From: Chloroflexota bacterium | GTDB taxonomy: Bacteria; Chloroflexota; Dehalococcoidia; UBA6926; JACQUM01 | Reading direction: 5' to 3' | Assembly (NCBI GenBank): GCA_016210295.1 | Contig: JACQUM010000147.1 | Location: 1 to 5,305, forward strand | Length of the DNA stretch: 5,305 bases | Shown: in pieces, positions 1-4,883 of the stretch | How the letters are laid out: the number at the start of each line of letters is the position of its first letter | How positions within the stretch are numbered: position 1 is the stretch's first letter | Notes under the pieces: generated by a model | What the model was told of the DNA's origin: nothing | Database searches by the model: none | What the model saw: only the letters and a program-made list of their open reading frames with translations | Position numbers and translations under genes: made by a program

Positions 1-23
1 CACCAGGCAGGAGGAACCAAGAG

Positions 24-470
24 ATGAGCGATGCTAGCCGGAGAACTCGGACCCAGAAGTGGGGCTGGGGCATTCTCATCTCAGTGAGCGCCATCCTGGT
101 GCTCAACGGCGTGGGTCTGTACTTCCTGAGCGCCAGCCCGACCACTTTTGAACAGGACACGGGCGTCCCAATGGCCGAGGTCAGGCAGGCCTATCCAACC
201 GTTGCCGACCAGGTCGTGCGAGAAGGCCAGAACGTCTCGATATTGCTCACCAGCCTTGGATTGCTGGCATTGGCTGTAGCTGTGGAAGGCTTCCGCCACG
301 GTTCACGCTGGGCCTGGAACTCCACTTGGGTCTTGGTCGCGTGGCTGGTGGTGGGCGGGACCCAGATGTTGTTGATCAATGGCCGCCTTGATCTCGGTGG
401 CTTCTATTTGGCCTTCGCCGCCGTTGCCCTGCTGGGCCAACTGCTGGCCCGCAGAGGGCTTGGGCGCTGA
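24..470 (+). CDS. Small four-helix integral membrane protein, function unknown
   Basis: The protein has 148 residues. The start is supported by a strong Shine-Dalgarno sequence, AGGAGG at 9-14, nine bases before the ATG. A short basic N-terminus (RRTRTQK) precedes a hydrophobic segment at about residues 14-36. A polar loop of about 34 residues (TFEQDTGVPMAEVRQAYP) follows, then hydrophobic segments at about 71-89, 101-117 and 124-143, and a basic tail ARRGLGR. The basic N-terminus suggests that end is cytoplasmic, which would place the 37-70 loop outside (inference). I recognise no catalytic motif or named family; it resembles the many small DUF-type membrane proteins of high-GC bacteria. It ends 15 nt before the broken hydrolase gene on the same strand, so the two were probably cotranscribed. 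Its own promoter would lie left of the window. That it is a real gene is fairly certain; its role is not. Confidence 0.75.
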   Translation: MSDASRRTRTQKWGWGILISVSAILVLNGVGLYFLSASPTTFEQDTGVPMAEVRQAYPTVADQVVREGQNVSILLTSLGLLALAVAVEGFRHGSRWAWNSTWVLVAWLVVGGTQMLLINGRLDLGGFYLAFAAVALLGQLLARRGLGR

Positions 471-485
471 GAAGGGAGAAAACCG

Positions 486-963
486 ATGGCAACAGACATA
501 CGCGTCCAGGAGTACGAGATCGCCGAGCCGCGCCTCTTCCAGAGGTACGGGCTGGAGTACCGGTCACACTACTTCCAGCTAGACAACCCGCGCCTGCGGG
601 CCAGGGTCATCGAAGTAGGATCGGGGCCGCCGGTGCTCTTCGTTCACGGCGGCGGCCTACCACTTCTTCCAGTTGCCCACGTATACCGCGACCTGGCGAG
701 GCTTAGTAACGAGACTTACCACATTGGGGACCCCAAAGCGGGAGATCGCGCTGAAAGAAGAAGACCTGAAGCGTATTGCGCAGCCAGTGCTGTACATCTG
801 GGGCGACAACGATCCGTTCGGTAGCCTCGAATTAGCCAGGAACGTCGTGCTAATCCTTCCGAAGGCAAAGCTCCACGAGATGAGGGCCGGTCACCTGCCT
901 TTCCTCGACGATCCGGTTCAGTGTGGACGTGTCGTGAGCGAGTTTCTTAGTCAGCCCCAGTGA
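486..963 (+). pseudogene. Alpha/beta-hydrolase, internally deleted and frameshifted
   Basis: The ATG at 486 has a good RBS (GAAGGGAG, 471-478). The first frame reads as the N-terminus of an alpha/beta-hydrolase up to GPPVLFVHGGG at about 626-656, the strand plus oxyanion-hole HG motif. Beyond that the frame becomes unrelated and arginine-rich, stopping at 824. A second frame, open from 652 to the TGA at 961-963, gives a convincing hydrolase C-terminus. It starts AAYHFFQLPTYTATW, then has PVLYIWGDNDPFG (acid-loop Asp) and RAGHLPFLDDP (catalytic His), and ends VVSEFL. Both halves meet at GGCGGCGGCC (648-657). Together they encode about 160 residues, whereas the family usually has 270-300, so roughly 110-130 residues are missing. 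The loss includes the GxSxG nucleophile elbow and most of the lid. A catalytically active product is therefore not expected. The alternative is an assembly or sequencing error, but a simple indel cannot explain the missing segment. Confidence 0.8.
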
Positions 964-1196
964 GCTAGCAGCTCTCTCAGTCTCGGTACGAGGTCGGGCC
1001 GCAAAAAGTTCGAGTACTGTCCGCTGAGCCCCACCATCGGGGATTCGAACTGAATCCTGTGTGACGAAAGGGAATCCTTCTGGAGAGAGAATGAAAAGGT
1101 ATCGCCTGCCATGAGTTTGAGGTTGCGTAAGCCCAGCATCGTGCTCGCTAACATTTGAGGGCCTCGAAAGGCACGCTTGTTAGTGGATGTGAGCAA
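951..1196 (-). CDS. Doubtful hypothetical ORF of up to 81 residues
   Basis: This open frame starts with TTG at 1196, or ATG at 1154 for a 67-residue form. It overlaps the last 13 bases of the broken hydrolase on the other strand. The translation is not low-complexity; it includes LRNLKLMAGDTFSFSLQKD and ends FLRPDLVPRLRELLAHWG. I recognise no family and see no convincing RBS before either start. A minus-strand promoter-like pair, CCGACA (1242-1237), 17 bp, TATACT (1219-1214), lies just upstream. The ORF follows the metallophosphoesterase gene on the same strand after about 90 nt. The stretch is less G+C-rich than its neighbours, so it may be imported or decayed sequence. A chance ORF is at least as likely as a gene. 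Confidence 0.2.
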   Translation of the reverse strand: MLTSTNKRAFRGPQMLASTMLGLRNLKLMAGDTFSFSLQKDSLSSHRIQFESPMVGLSGQYSNFLRPDLVPRLRELLAHWG

Positions 1197-1286
1197 GTAG
1201 TCCTAGACCGAGGAGTATAATTCCTGAGCTGAGTGTTGTCGGTGGTATGCGGTCATCCCAGGGCGAGCGGCGTCAAAAGAGGCCGG
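964..1286. other. Intergenic stretch of lower G+C, no firm gene
   Basis: About 320 bases separate the broken hydrolase from the 3' end of the metallophosphoesterase gene. Base composition is visibly nearer 50% G+C than in the flanking genes. It holds a short inverted repeat, GGATTC (1041-1046) and GAATCC (1052-1057), a nested hairpin (1142-1195), and AT-rich -10-like boxes usable on either strand around 1214-1221. Apart from the doubtful minus-strand ORF, I see no gene, tRNA or T-run terminator here. Confidence 0.5.
1142..1195. repeat. Nested imperfect inverted repeat (stem-loop)
   Basis: Three concentric arms pair: TGCTC (1142-1146) with GAGCA (1191-1195), CTAACA (1148-1153) with TGTTAG (1178-1183), and GCCT (1161-1164) with AGGC (1169-1172) around a CGAA tetraloop. 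The unpaired parts between arms are unequal, so this would be a bulged hairpin. There is no T-run on either side, so it is not a standard terminator. It could be a structured RNA, a protein-binding site or a remnant of a repeat. Confidence 0.4.
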
Positions 1287-1994
1287 TCAGGCCAACGTGA
1301 GGGGCTCCACACTCACGCCGTCCGTGGGGTCCAGCGTCACCAGCGACACCGTTTTGGGCTGGGTGCCGGAAGGGGCCCCGGAGTAGAAGGCCGGAGGCCC
1401 TTCCCGCGTCACGTCGCGGAAGACGTGGACGTGCCCCAGAGCGATGTAGTCGCAGTCGGCCTGAGCCAACTCCCGGAAGGTGATGGGCGACGAGCGGTCG
1501 AGTGTGCCCTGTCCGTCCATCACCAACCCGTGGGCCACGACGACGAACCAGCCGTCTGACGGCCGGGCGGGCAGTCCCTCCAGGGGGCGGAAGGACGGCG
1601 AGTGGTCGTAGACGGGCCTGCCCCAGACCGACAGTCCCAGGGCAGAAGAGGTGAACGTCTCCCCCACCGCTTCTCGAAAGAGGTGGACGTTGGGAGGCAA
1701 AGAAAGCGGTTGGCGAGAGGCCCCGTTGGCGCCGGTCAGAAGGTCGTCGTGGTTGCCAGGAACGAAAAAAACCGGCCGTGCCAGCTCTCGAAACTCTTGA
1801 ATCACGTGCCCCACCGTCTCCTCGGTCACTCGCGAGGAGTCGAATAGGTCGCCGGCAACGAGCACGGCATCTACCCCTTGCGAGCGGGCGGCGTTCACAA
1901 CCCGACGGAGGCCGCGAAGGGCCTCCGTCGGGTAGACGTCGCTTCCCAGGTGGAGGTCCGAGGTATGGAGCAGAGTCAGACGGCGCTTCGACAC
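1287..1994 (-). CDS. Calcineurin-like metallophosphoesterase
   Basis: The protein has 235 residues and probably hydrolyses phosphodiester or phosphomonoester bonds with two metal ions in the cytoplasm; the substrate is unknown. The metal-site motifs appear in family order: SDLHLG with D13 and H15, GDLFD at 48-52, GNHDD at 80-84, VAHG at 153-156 and GHVH at 187-190. No signal peptide or membrane segment is seen. The N-terminal half resembles the SbcD/Mre11 and DNA-repair exonuclease type of the superfamily. However, the protein is shorter than SbcD (about 400 residues) and no SbcC-like ATPase is beside it. I chose the GTG at 1994 because GGAGGGGGAGG lies four bases upstream and the fold's first strand (RRLTLLHTSD) begins right after it. 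An ATG at 2084 would add 30 Gly/Ser-rich residues unlike the family. It is transcribed away from the glycosyltransferase gene. Confidence 0.88.
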   Translation of the reverse strand: MSKRRLTLLHTSDLHLGSDVYPTEALRGLRRVVNAARSQGVDAVLVAGDLFDSSRVTEETVGHVIQEFRELARPVFFVPGNHDDLLTGANGASRQPLSLPPNVHLFREAVGETFTSSALGLSVWGRPVYDHSPSFRPLEGLPARPSDGWFVVVAHGLVMDGQGTLDRSSPITFRELAQADCDYIALGHVHVFRDVTREGPPAFYSGAPSGTQPKTVSLVTLDPTDGVSVEPLTLA

Positions 1995-1998
1995 GCTA

Positions 1999-2009
1999 CC
2001 TCCCCCTCC
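1999..2009 (-). promoter_or_regulatory. Ribosome binding site deciding the GTG start
   Basis: On the minus strand this reads GGAGGGGGAGG, two overlapping Shine-Dalgarno cores, followed by TAGC and then GTG. The distance to the GTG is four bases from the end of the run and about ten from its first core. Nothing comparable precedes the upstream ATG at 2084. Confidence 0.7.
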
Positions 2010-2085
2010 ATCGGAGGGAGACCACTTCCCTGACCCCGTCGCGGATGAACTGGCAAGGCATCTCCACTCCTTCGCACGGGGCATA

Positions 2086-2091
2086 TGTCAA
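2086..2091 (-). promoter_or_regulatory. Possible -35 box for the metallophosphoesterase gene
   Basis: A perfect TTGACA is present on the minus strand in the divergent region between the phosphoesterase and the glycosyltransferase genes. At 16-19 bp downstream no good -10 hexamer is seen (AGTGGA or GTGGAG), so the assignment is weak. The transcript would have a leader of roughly 65 nt. Confidence 0.25.
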
Positions 2092-2161
2092 CGGTAACCG
2101 CCCGTAGTGTACCACCAGAGAGCCTCTCAAAAGAGTACGAGACCCCCCTCTTGGGAGCTTC

Positions 2162-2170
2162 CGCTACAAT
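2162..2170 (+). promoter_or_regulatory. -10 element (CGCTACAAT) of the glycosyltransferase gene
   Basis: TACAAT at 2165-2170 lies only nine bases before the ATG at 2180. With the usual 6-8 base gap to the transcription start, the mRNA would begin at or within a few bases of the start codon. No convincing -35 is seen at 16-18 bp, and no Shine-Dalgarno sequence exists between the box and the ATG, which fits a leaderless transcript. The same nonamer occurs before the hicB-like gene and at 4674-4682. Confidence 0.5.
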
Positions 2171-2179
2171 GGTCTCGCC

Positions 2180-2926
2180 ATGACCGCCTCCCCCGCGTCG
2201 AAGCCTACCGTGGACATCGTCATCCCGGTCTACAACGAGCAACACTCGTTGCCGCGCTGCGTCGAAAGACTCCGCCCCTTCTGCCAGGCTATGCTGGATG
2301 CCTACCGCTGGCGGATCGTCATCGCTGACAACGGCTCGGTGGACGACACTCACCAGGTGGCCGTGGCGCAGCACCTGCTCTTTCCGGAGGAGGTGGACAT
2401 TGTCCACCTGGACCAGAAGGGGCGGGGCCGCGCCCTCAAGCGCACCTGGCTGGGGAGCGAGGCGGACATCGTCTGCTACATGGACGTGGACCTCTCCACG
2501 GAGCTGGAGGCTCTCCCCGTCCTCCTGGGCGCCATCCGGGCCGGCTTCGACGTCGCCACGGGGTCGCGTCTCAAGAAAGGGGCCAAGACCGCCCGGTCTC
2601 TGAAGCGGGAGATCACTTCCCGGGGCTACAACCTGCTGGTACGGCTCTTCTTCCAGACGAAGTTCTCCGACGCCCAGTGCGGCTTCAAGGCGGCCAGCCG
2701 CCGGGCGGTTCAGGAGCTGGTGCCGCTCATCGAGAACAACAACTGGTTCTTCGACTCGGAGCTGCTGATCCTGGCGGAGAAGAAGGGGTACAAGGTCTTC
2801 GACCTGCCGGTGGCATGGGTGGAGGACCCCGATACCAGGGTGAAGATCGTCCGGACAGCGCTGGAGGACATCCGGGGCCTGCTGCGCCTTCGCTTCGGCG
2901 GGATACCGGGCGGGAGGAAGGAGTAG
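2180..2926 (+). CDS. GT2 glycosyltransferase, polyprenyl/dolichyl-phosphate glucosyltransferase type
   Basis: The 248-residue GT-A fold enzyme probably transfers a sugar from a nucleotide-sugar to a lipid phosphate at the cytoplasmic face of the membrane. Family 2 motifs appear in order: IVIPVYNE (13-20), ADNGSVDDT (49-57), and the metal-binding DxD in MDVDLST (101-107). TGSRLKKG (127-134), SDAQCGFKA (163-171) and WFFDSELL (189-196) follow, as does EDPDTRV (215-221). The CGFKA and FDSELL blocks are typical of the dolichyl-phosphate beta-glucosyltransferase (ALG5/DPG synthase) subgroup. No transmembrane segment follows the catalytic domain, unlike GtrB or ArnC, so it would be peripheral. Sugar and acceptor cannot be read from the sequence. 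The gene is divergent from the metallophosphoesterase and converges on the hicB-like gene. Its stop codon directly abuts a triple-hairpin repeat. The ATG at 2180 is the only sensible start; an ATG at 2169 is out of frame. Confidence 0.92.
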   Translation: MTASPASKPTVDIVIPVYNEQHSLPRCVERLRPFCQAMLDAYRWRIVIADNGSVDDTHQVAVAQHLLFPEEVDIVHLDQKGRGRALKRTWLGSEADIVCYMDVDLSTELEALPVLLGAIRAGFDVATGSRLKKGAKTARSLKREITSRGYNLLVRLFFQTKFSDAQCGFKAASRRAVQELVPLIENNNWFFDSELLILAEKKGYKVFDLPVAWVEDPDTRVKIVRTALEDIRGLLRLRFGGIPGGRKE

Positions 2927-3030
2927 GGCCCTCACCCCCTGGCCCCCTCTCCCTCTGGGAGAGGGGGGAGAAAGGTTTGAGGCTGGGGGGACACCCCCAG
3001 ACCCCTGGCAGGGGCTCTGCCCCTGCACCC
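2927..3030. repeat. Tandem triple stem-loop cassette between convergent genes
   Basis: The whole gap between the stop codons of the glycosyltransferase and the hicB-like gene is G/C-tract sequence with three perfect hairpins. Arms at 2943-2953 and 2957-2967 form an 11 bp stem with a TCT loop. Arms at 2983-2989 and 2994-3000 form a 7 bp stem with a GACA loop. Arms at 3008-3015 and 3019-3026 form an 8 bp stem, again with a TCT loop. No T-run follows on either strand, so classical intrinsic termination is not supported. The position between converging genes still suits a bidirectional RNA 3'-end or stabilising structure. It resembles the dispersed GC-rich hairpin repeats common in Chloroflexota genomes (from memory, not searched). 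Confidence 0.7.
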
Positions 3031-3198
3031 CTAACCCTGGCCCTGGACCTCAAGGCAGAGCCGGATGGCTTCTTTGATCCGCTCCAGCAGCTTGTCCATG
3101 GAGCGGGCCTGGGTGTGGCAGCCCGGGAGGGCCGGCACACTAGCGACTAAATAACCTGCCTCATCCCTCTCGATGACGACGGTGAACTCTCGTGGCAT
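3031..3198 (-). CDS. Solitary HicB-like (UPF0150) antitoxin-type protein
   Basis: This short gene encodes 55 residues starting MPREFTVVIERDEAGY. The pattern beta-strand, D/E-x-x-GY-VAS, then VPALPGCHTQ (21-30), then a helix SMDKLLERIKEAIRLCLE is the hallmark of the HicB/UPF0150 partial RNase H-like fold. HicB proteins neutralise the HicA mRNA interferase and often repress their own operon. The ATG at 3198 has AGGGGG five bases upstream. No HicA-like frame is found in the roughly 100 bases after it or the 190 bases before it, so this is an orphan copy whose partner, if any, lies elsewhere. The protein ends abruptly at EVQGQG, a few bases before the hairpin cassette. Many relatives run on to about 65-75 residues, so the C-terminus may have been replaced by repeat sequence. 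No DNA-binding C-terminal domain is present. Confidence 0.78.
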   Translation of the reverse strand: MPREFTVVIERDEAGYLVASVPALPGCHTQARSMDKLLERIKEAIRLCLEVQGQG

Positions 3199-3227
3199 GA
3201 ATCCCCCTTACGCCTGCGGGCGCACCT

Positions 3228-3236
3228 ATTGTAGCG
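3228..3236 (-). promoter_or_regulatory. -10 element (CGCTACAAT) of the hicB-like gene
   Basis: On the minus strand this reads CGCTACAAT followed by AGG. The TACAAT hexamer (3233-3228) is 29 bases before the ATG at 3198, leaving room for a leader of about 20 nt with the AGGGGG ribosome site. No clear TTGACA-like -35 is found 16-18 bp upstream. The nonamer is shared with the glycosyltransferase promoter. Confidence 0.4.
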
Positions 3237-3312
3237 CAGAGCCGGAGGACATTGGTCTTCATGGCGTCGGCTCCGCAGCGAACTGGCTTTCACTATAGCA
3301 CCAAGGCCCTAA

Positions 3313-3348
3313 CCCCCTTCGGCGGGCTCAGGACGAGCACCAGTCCTG
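3313..3348. repeat. REP-like repeat fragment upstream of the aminotransferase gene
   Basis: The string CCTTCGGCGGGCTCAGGACG (3316-3335) resembles the CCTTCGACAGGCTCAGGACG-type short dispersed repeat seen in many high-GC genomes (from memory; copy number cannot be checked here). Within it, CAGGAC (3329-3334) can pair with GTCCTG (3343-3348) over an 8-base loop. It occupies the place where the -35 region of the downstream promoter should be. Confidence 0.45.
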
Positions 3349-3350
3349 CC

Positions 3351-3356
3351 TATAAT
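3351..3356 (+). promoter_or_regulatory. -10 box TATAAT of the aminotransferase gene
   Basis: A consensus TATAAT sits 37 bases before the ATG at 3394, in the context CCTATAATAGG, similar to the other -10 boxes in this window. Predicted transcription start is near 3363, giving a leader of about 30 nt. The -35 position (TCAGGA at 3328-3333) is poor and lies in repeat sequence. The box is flanked by the inverted repeat GACGAGC (3332-3338) and GCTCGTC (3359-3365), a possible operator. Confidence 0.55.
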
Positions 3357-3393
3357 AGGCTCGTCACACCCGAGCTCCCAGGCGTAAAGCAAA

Positions 3394-4566
3394 ATGCCGG
3401 ATCCCTTCGACCGCCTCCTCTCCCGTCGAGGCCGACTGTCCCACCCCTGGAGCACGGTCGCCTCCCAGCCGCGACGCCCTGACCTCATCTCCTTCGGCGG
3501 CGGCGTCCCGGACCCCGCCTCTCTCCCCCTCGCCGAGCTGCAAAGAGCGGCGCGCACCGTCCTCAAGGCAGAGGGCACCGAGGCCCTCCAGTACGGGACC
3601 ACCTACGGCGACTGGGCCCTCCAGGAAGAGCTTGCCAAGCGGCATGCCGTGCACCCCGATCAGGTCATGATCGCCACCGGTGCCTCGGGAGCCTTGGACG
3701 CACTGTGCGCCGCCTTCCTCGACCCCGGAGACATCGTCCTCACCGAGGAGCCCACCTTCACCGGCTCCCTGTGGACCTTTCGAGCCCACGGAGCGGAGCT
3801 TGTTCCGGTCCCCGTGGACGAAGGAGGGCTGAATACGCAGGCCCTGCGTCGGCTCCTCCGCGACCTGAGAAGCAAAGGAAAGCAGCCAAAGCTGGTCTAC
3901 ACGACCCCCGATTTCCAGACCCCCACCGGCACCACCCTCCACCCCTCCCGCCGGCAGGAGCTCGTGGAGATCGCCGCCGAGCACGGTTGCCTGCTGGTGG
4001 AGGACACCGCCTATACCGACATCCGCATCGAAGGTGAGAGCCTCCCCCCTCTCCTCTCCCTGGGACCGGACCAAACGGTCCAGATCGGGACGTTCAGCAA
4101 GACCATCGGGCCCGGGCTCCGCGTCGGCTGGCTCCTGGGAGCCCCCGGTGCCGTCGCGGCGGCGGCGCGAGTCCGGACGGACATGGGCTCCAGCGTCCTC
4201 TTGGGCCGCATCCTCGCCCGGTTCCTGGCTCAGGGCTCCCTGGAGCCCCACCTGGCGCGGGTCCGCGAGCTCTACGGGGCCAAGCGGGACACCCTGGTCG
4301 CGGCCCTGACCGAGCACGTCGGCGAGAATGGGGCCTGGAGCGTCCCGACCGGAGGGTTCTTCCTCTGGCTCCGGCTGCGCCGCGAGTTAGACGCCCGACA
4401 GCTCCTTCCTCTGGCCCAAAAGGAAGGGGTCTCCTTCATCCCCGGCTTTCGGTTCCTGGTGGAGGACCGCCCTCTCCCAGCCCTCCGCCTCGCCTTCAGC
4501 CAGCTCCCCCTGGCGGCCATCAAGGAGGGAGGACGGCGGCTGGGAAAGGCCCTTCAAAGGGCCTAG
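3394..4566 (+). CDS. PLP-dependent aminotransferase, 2-aminoadipate/MocR-like class I/II
   Basis: The 390-residue protein is a fold-type I aminotransferase of the group that includes LysN-type 2-aminoadipate transaminases and the catalytic domain of MocR regulators. It has no DNA-binding domain. Substrate-entry motifs are FGGGVPD (34-40) and LQYGTTYGDWALQEEL (65-80). The cofactor phosphate loop is ATGASGA (94-100). TPDFQTPTG (171-179) matches the usual QNPTG block with Thr in place of Asn. EDTAY (203-207) carries the Asp that contacts the pyridine nitrogen, and TFSKTIGPGLRVG (233-245) has the Schiff-base K236 and phosphate-binding R243. R365 in LRLAFS should bind the substrate carboxylate. 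Length is normal and the frame is intact. The ribosome site is weak (AGGCG about nine bases upstream). The exact amino donor cannot be told; 2-aminoadipate, aromatic and branched-chain substrates are all possible. It stands alone, upstream of the 23S gene. Confidence 0.92.
   Translation: MPDPFDRLLSRRGRLSHPWSTVASQPRRPDLISFGGGVPDPASLPLAELQRAARTVLKAEGTEALQYGTTYGDWALQEELAKRHAVHPDQVMIATGASGALDALCAAFLDPGDIVLTEEPTFTGSLWTFRAHGAELVPVPVDEGGLNTQALRRLLRDLRSKGKQPKLVYTTPDFQTPTGTTLHPSRRQELVEIAAEHGCLLVEDTAYTDIRIEGESLPPLLSLGPDQTVQIGTFSKTIGPGLRVGWLLGAPGAVAAAARVRTDMGSSVLLGRILARFLAQGSLEPHLARVRELYGAKRDTLVAALTEHVGENGAWSVPTGGFFLWLRLRRELDARQLLPLAQKEGVSFIPGFRFLVEDRPLPALRLAFSQLPLAAIKEGGRRLGKALQRA
4547..4564 (+). terminator. 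Weak hairpin over the aminotransferase stop codon
   Basis: AGGCCCT (4547-4553), loop TCAA, then AGGGCCT (4558-4564) forms a perfect 7 bp stem that includes part of the stop codon. No T-run follows, so it is at best a weak or Rho-assisted 3' end. It may simply be the coding sequence for KALQRA. Confidence 0.25.
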
Positions 4567-4795
4567 GCCAGCACCGAGCAGAATGCTGAAAAAGGGGGGC
4601 CCAGAGGGGCGAAGCTCCGGCGCTTGCCCTGATCCTTCCGCGGCAGGACGAAGGGCTAGGGGGATGGTCGAAGCGCTACAATGAAGTTCCGGCTTCCCTT
4701 CCCGAACCTCGGGTGAGTCCCGGGGGGGCCAAGCCCTCCTGGGCAGGGCCGTCCCAGGCCATCCTCACCCTCCCGCCGCCGCTGGCTCCTCGCCA
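4567..4795. other. Noncoding stretch before the rRNA promoter
   Basis: No gene or tRNA is visible. It holds a bulged hairpin with arms GGGC/AAGC and GCTT/GCCC (4607-4629), an isolated CGCTACAAT -10-like nonamer (4674-4682), and two further GC-rich stems. These are CCCGA-ACC-TCGGG (4701-4713) and CCTGGG/CCCAGG (4738-4743, 4753-4758). The nonamer could start a short RNA or an extra transcript reading into the 23S gene, but no -35 box accompanies it. No 16S 3' end or tRNA is found here. Confidence 0.5.
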
Positions 4796-4823
4796 TTGAC
4801 AGAGGCAAGAAGAGGTTTATACT
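4796..4823 (+). promoter_or_regulatory. Strong sigma70-type promoter for the 23S rRNA gene
   Basis: A perfect -35 TTGACA (4796-4801) is separated by 16 bp from TATACT (4818-4823), a 5/6 match to the -10 consensus. The predicted start is near 4830, about 87 nt before the 23S gene. This is by far the best promoter in the window, as expected for rRNA. The G+C-rich discriminator (CATCTCGGG) after the -10 is consistent with stringent control, by general knowledge of rRNA promoters. Confidence 0.8.
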
Positions 4824-4831
4824 GGCATCTC

Positions 4832-4857
4832 GGGTCGCTCATGAGCGGCTCCTTTTT
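4832..4857 (+). terminator. Terminator- or attenuator-shaped hairpin in the 23S leader
   Basis: GGGTCGCT (4832-4839), loop CATG, then AGCGGCTC (4844-4851) gives an 8 bp stem with two G-U pairs. The core CGCTCATGAGCG (4836-4847) is a perfect palindrome. It is followed by C and five Ts (4853-4857). This is the shape of an intrinsic terminator, yet it sits almost at the start of the predicted transcript, upstream of the rRNA. It could be an attenuator, a 5' stabilising or processing hairpin, or the end of an upstream transcript. Confidence 0.5.
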
Positions 4858-4864
4858 GCGTCTG

Positions 4865-4883
4865 GCACCTTAACAAGTGAATA
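4865..4883 (+). promoter_or_regulatory. boxA-like antitermination element in the 23S leader
   Basis: The sequence GCACCTTAACAAGTGAATA resembles the boxA-containing segment found shortly before 23S genes in many bacteria (E. coli boxA core CTCTTTAACA; Gram-positive versions end in AACTGAATA). Such elements bind NusB/S10 and make RNA polymerase resist termination over rRNA. It lies about 34 bases before the predicted 5' end of 23S. Confidence 0.55.

Noticed and set aside
673..963. The hydrolase C-terminal frame as an independent gene starting at TTG 673
   Set aside because: Hydrolase-like sequence continues upstream of the TTG to about 652, there is no ribosome site, and the piece lacks the nucleophile half of the fold.
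1041..1057. GGATTCGAACTGAATCC, which recalls a tRNA T-arm on the minus strand
   Set aside because: No matching acceptor, anticodon or D arms can be built around it; it is only a short inverted repeat.
1995..2084. Upstream ATG that would extend the metallophosphoesterase by 30 residues
   Set aside because: The extension is Gly/Ser-rich, covers the strong ribosome site before the GTG at 1994, and has no Shine-Dalgarno of its own.
1976..3028. A 350-codon open frame on the minus strand opposite the glycosyltransferase
   Set aside because: The translation is low-complexity, rich in Arg, Val and Gly, with no family motif, while the opposite strand has all GT2 motifs. Long antisense frames are usual in GC-rich coding sequence.
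3291..3300. CTATAGCACC, a -10-like sequence before the aminotransferase
   Set aside because: It has no -35 partner and is far less like the consensus than TATAAT at 3351, which is better placed.
3364..4317. A 317-codon open frame on the minus strand opposite the aminotransferase
   Set aside because: It is the mirror of a gene with complete PLP-enzyme motifs; its own translation has no recognisable domain and is Gly/Glu-rich.
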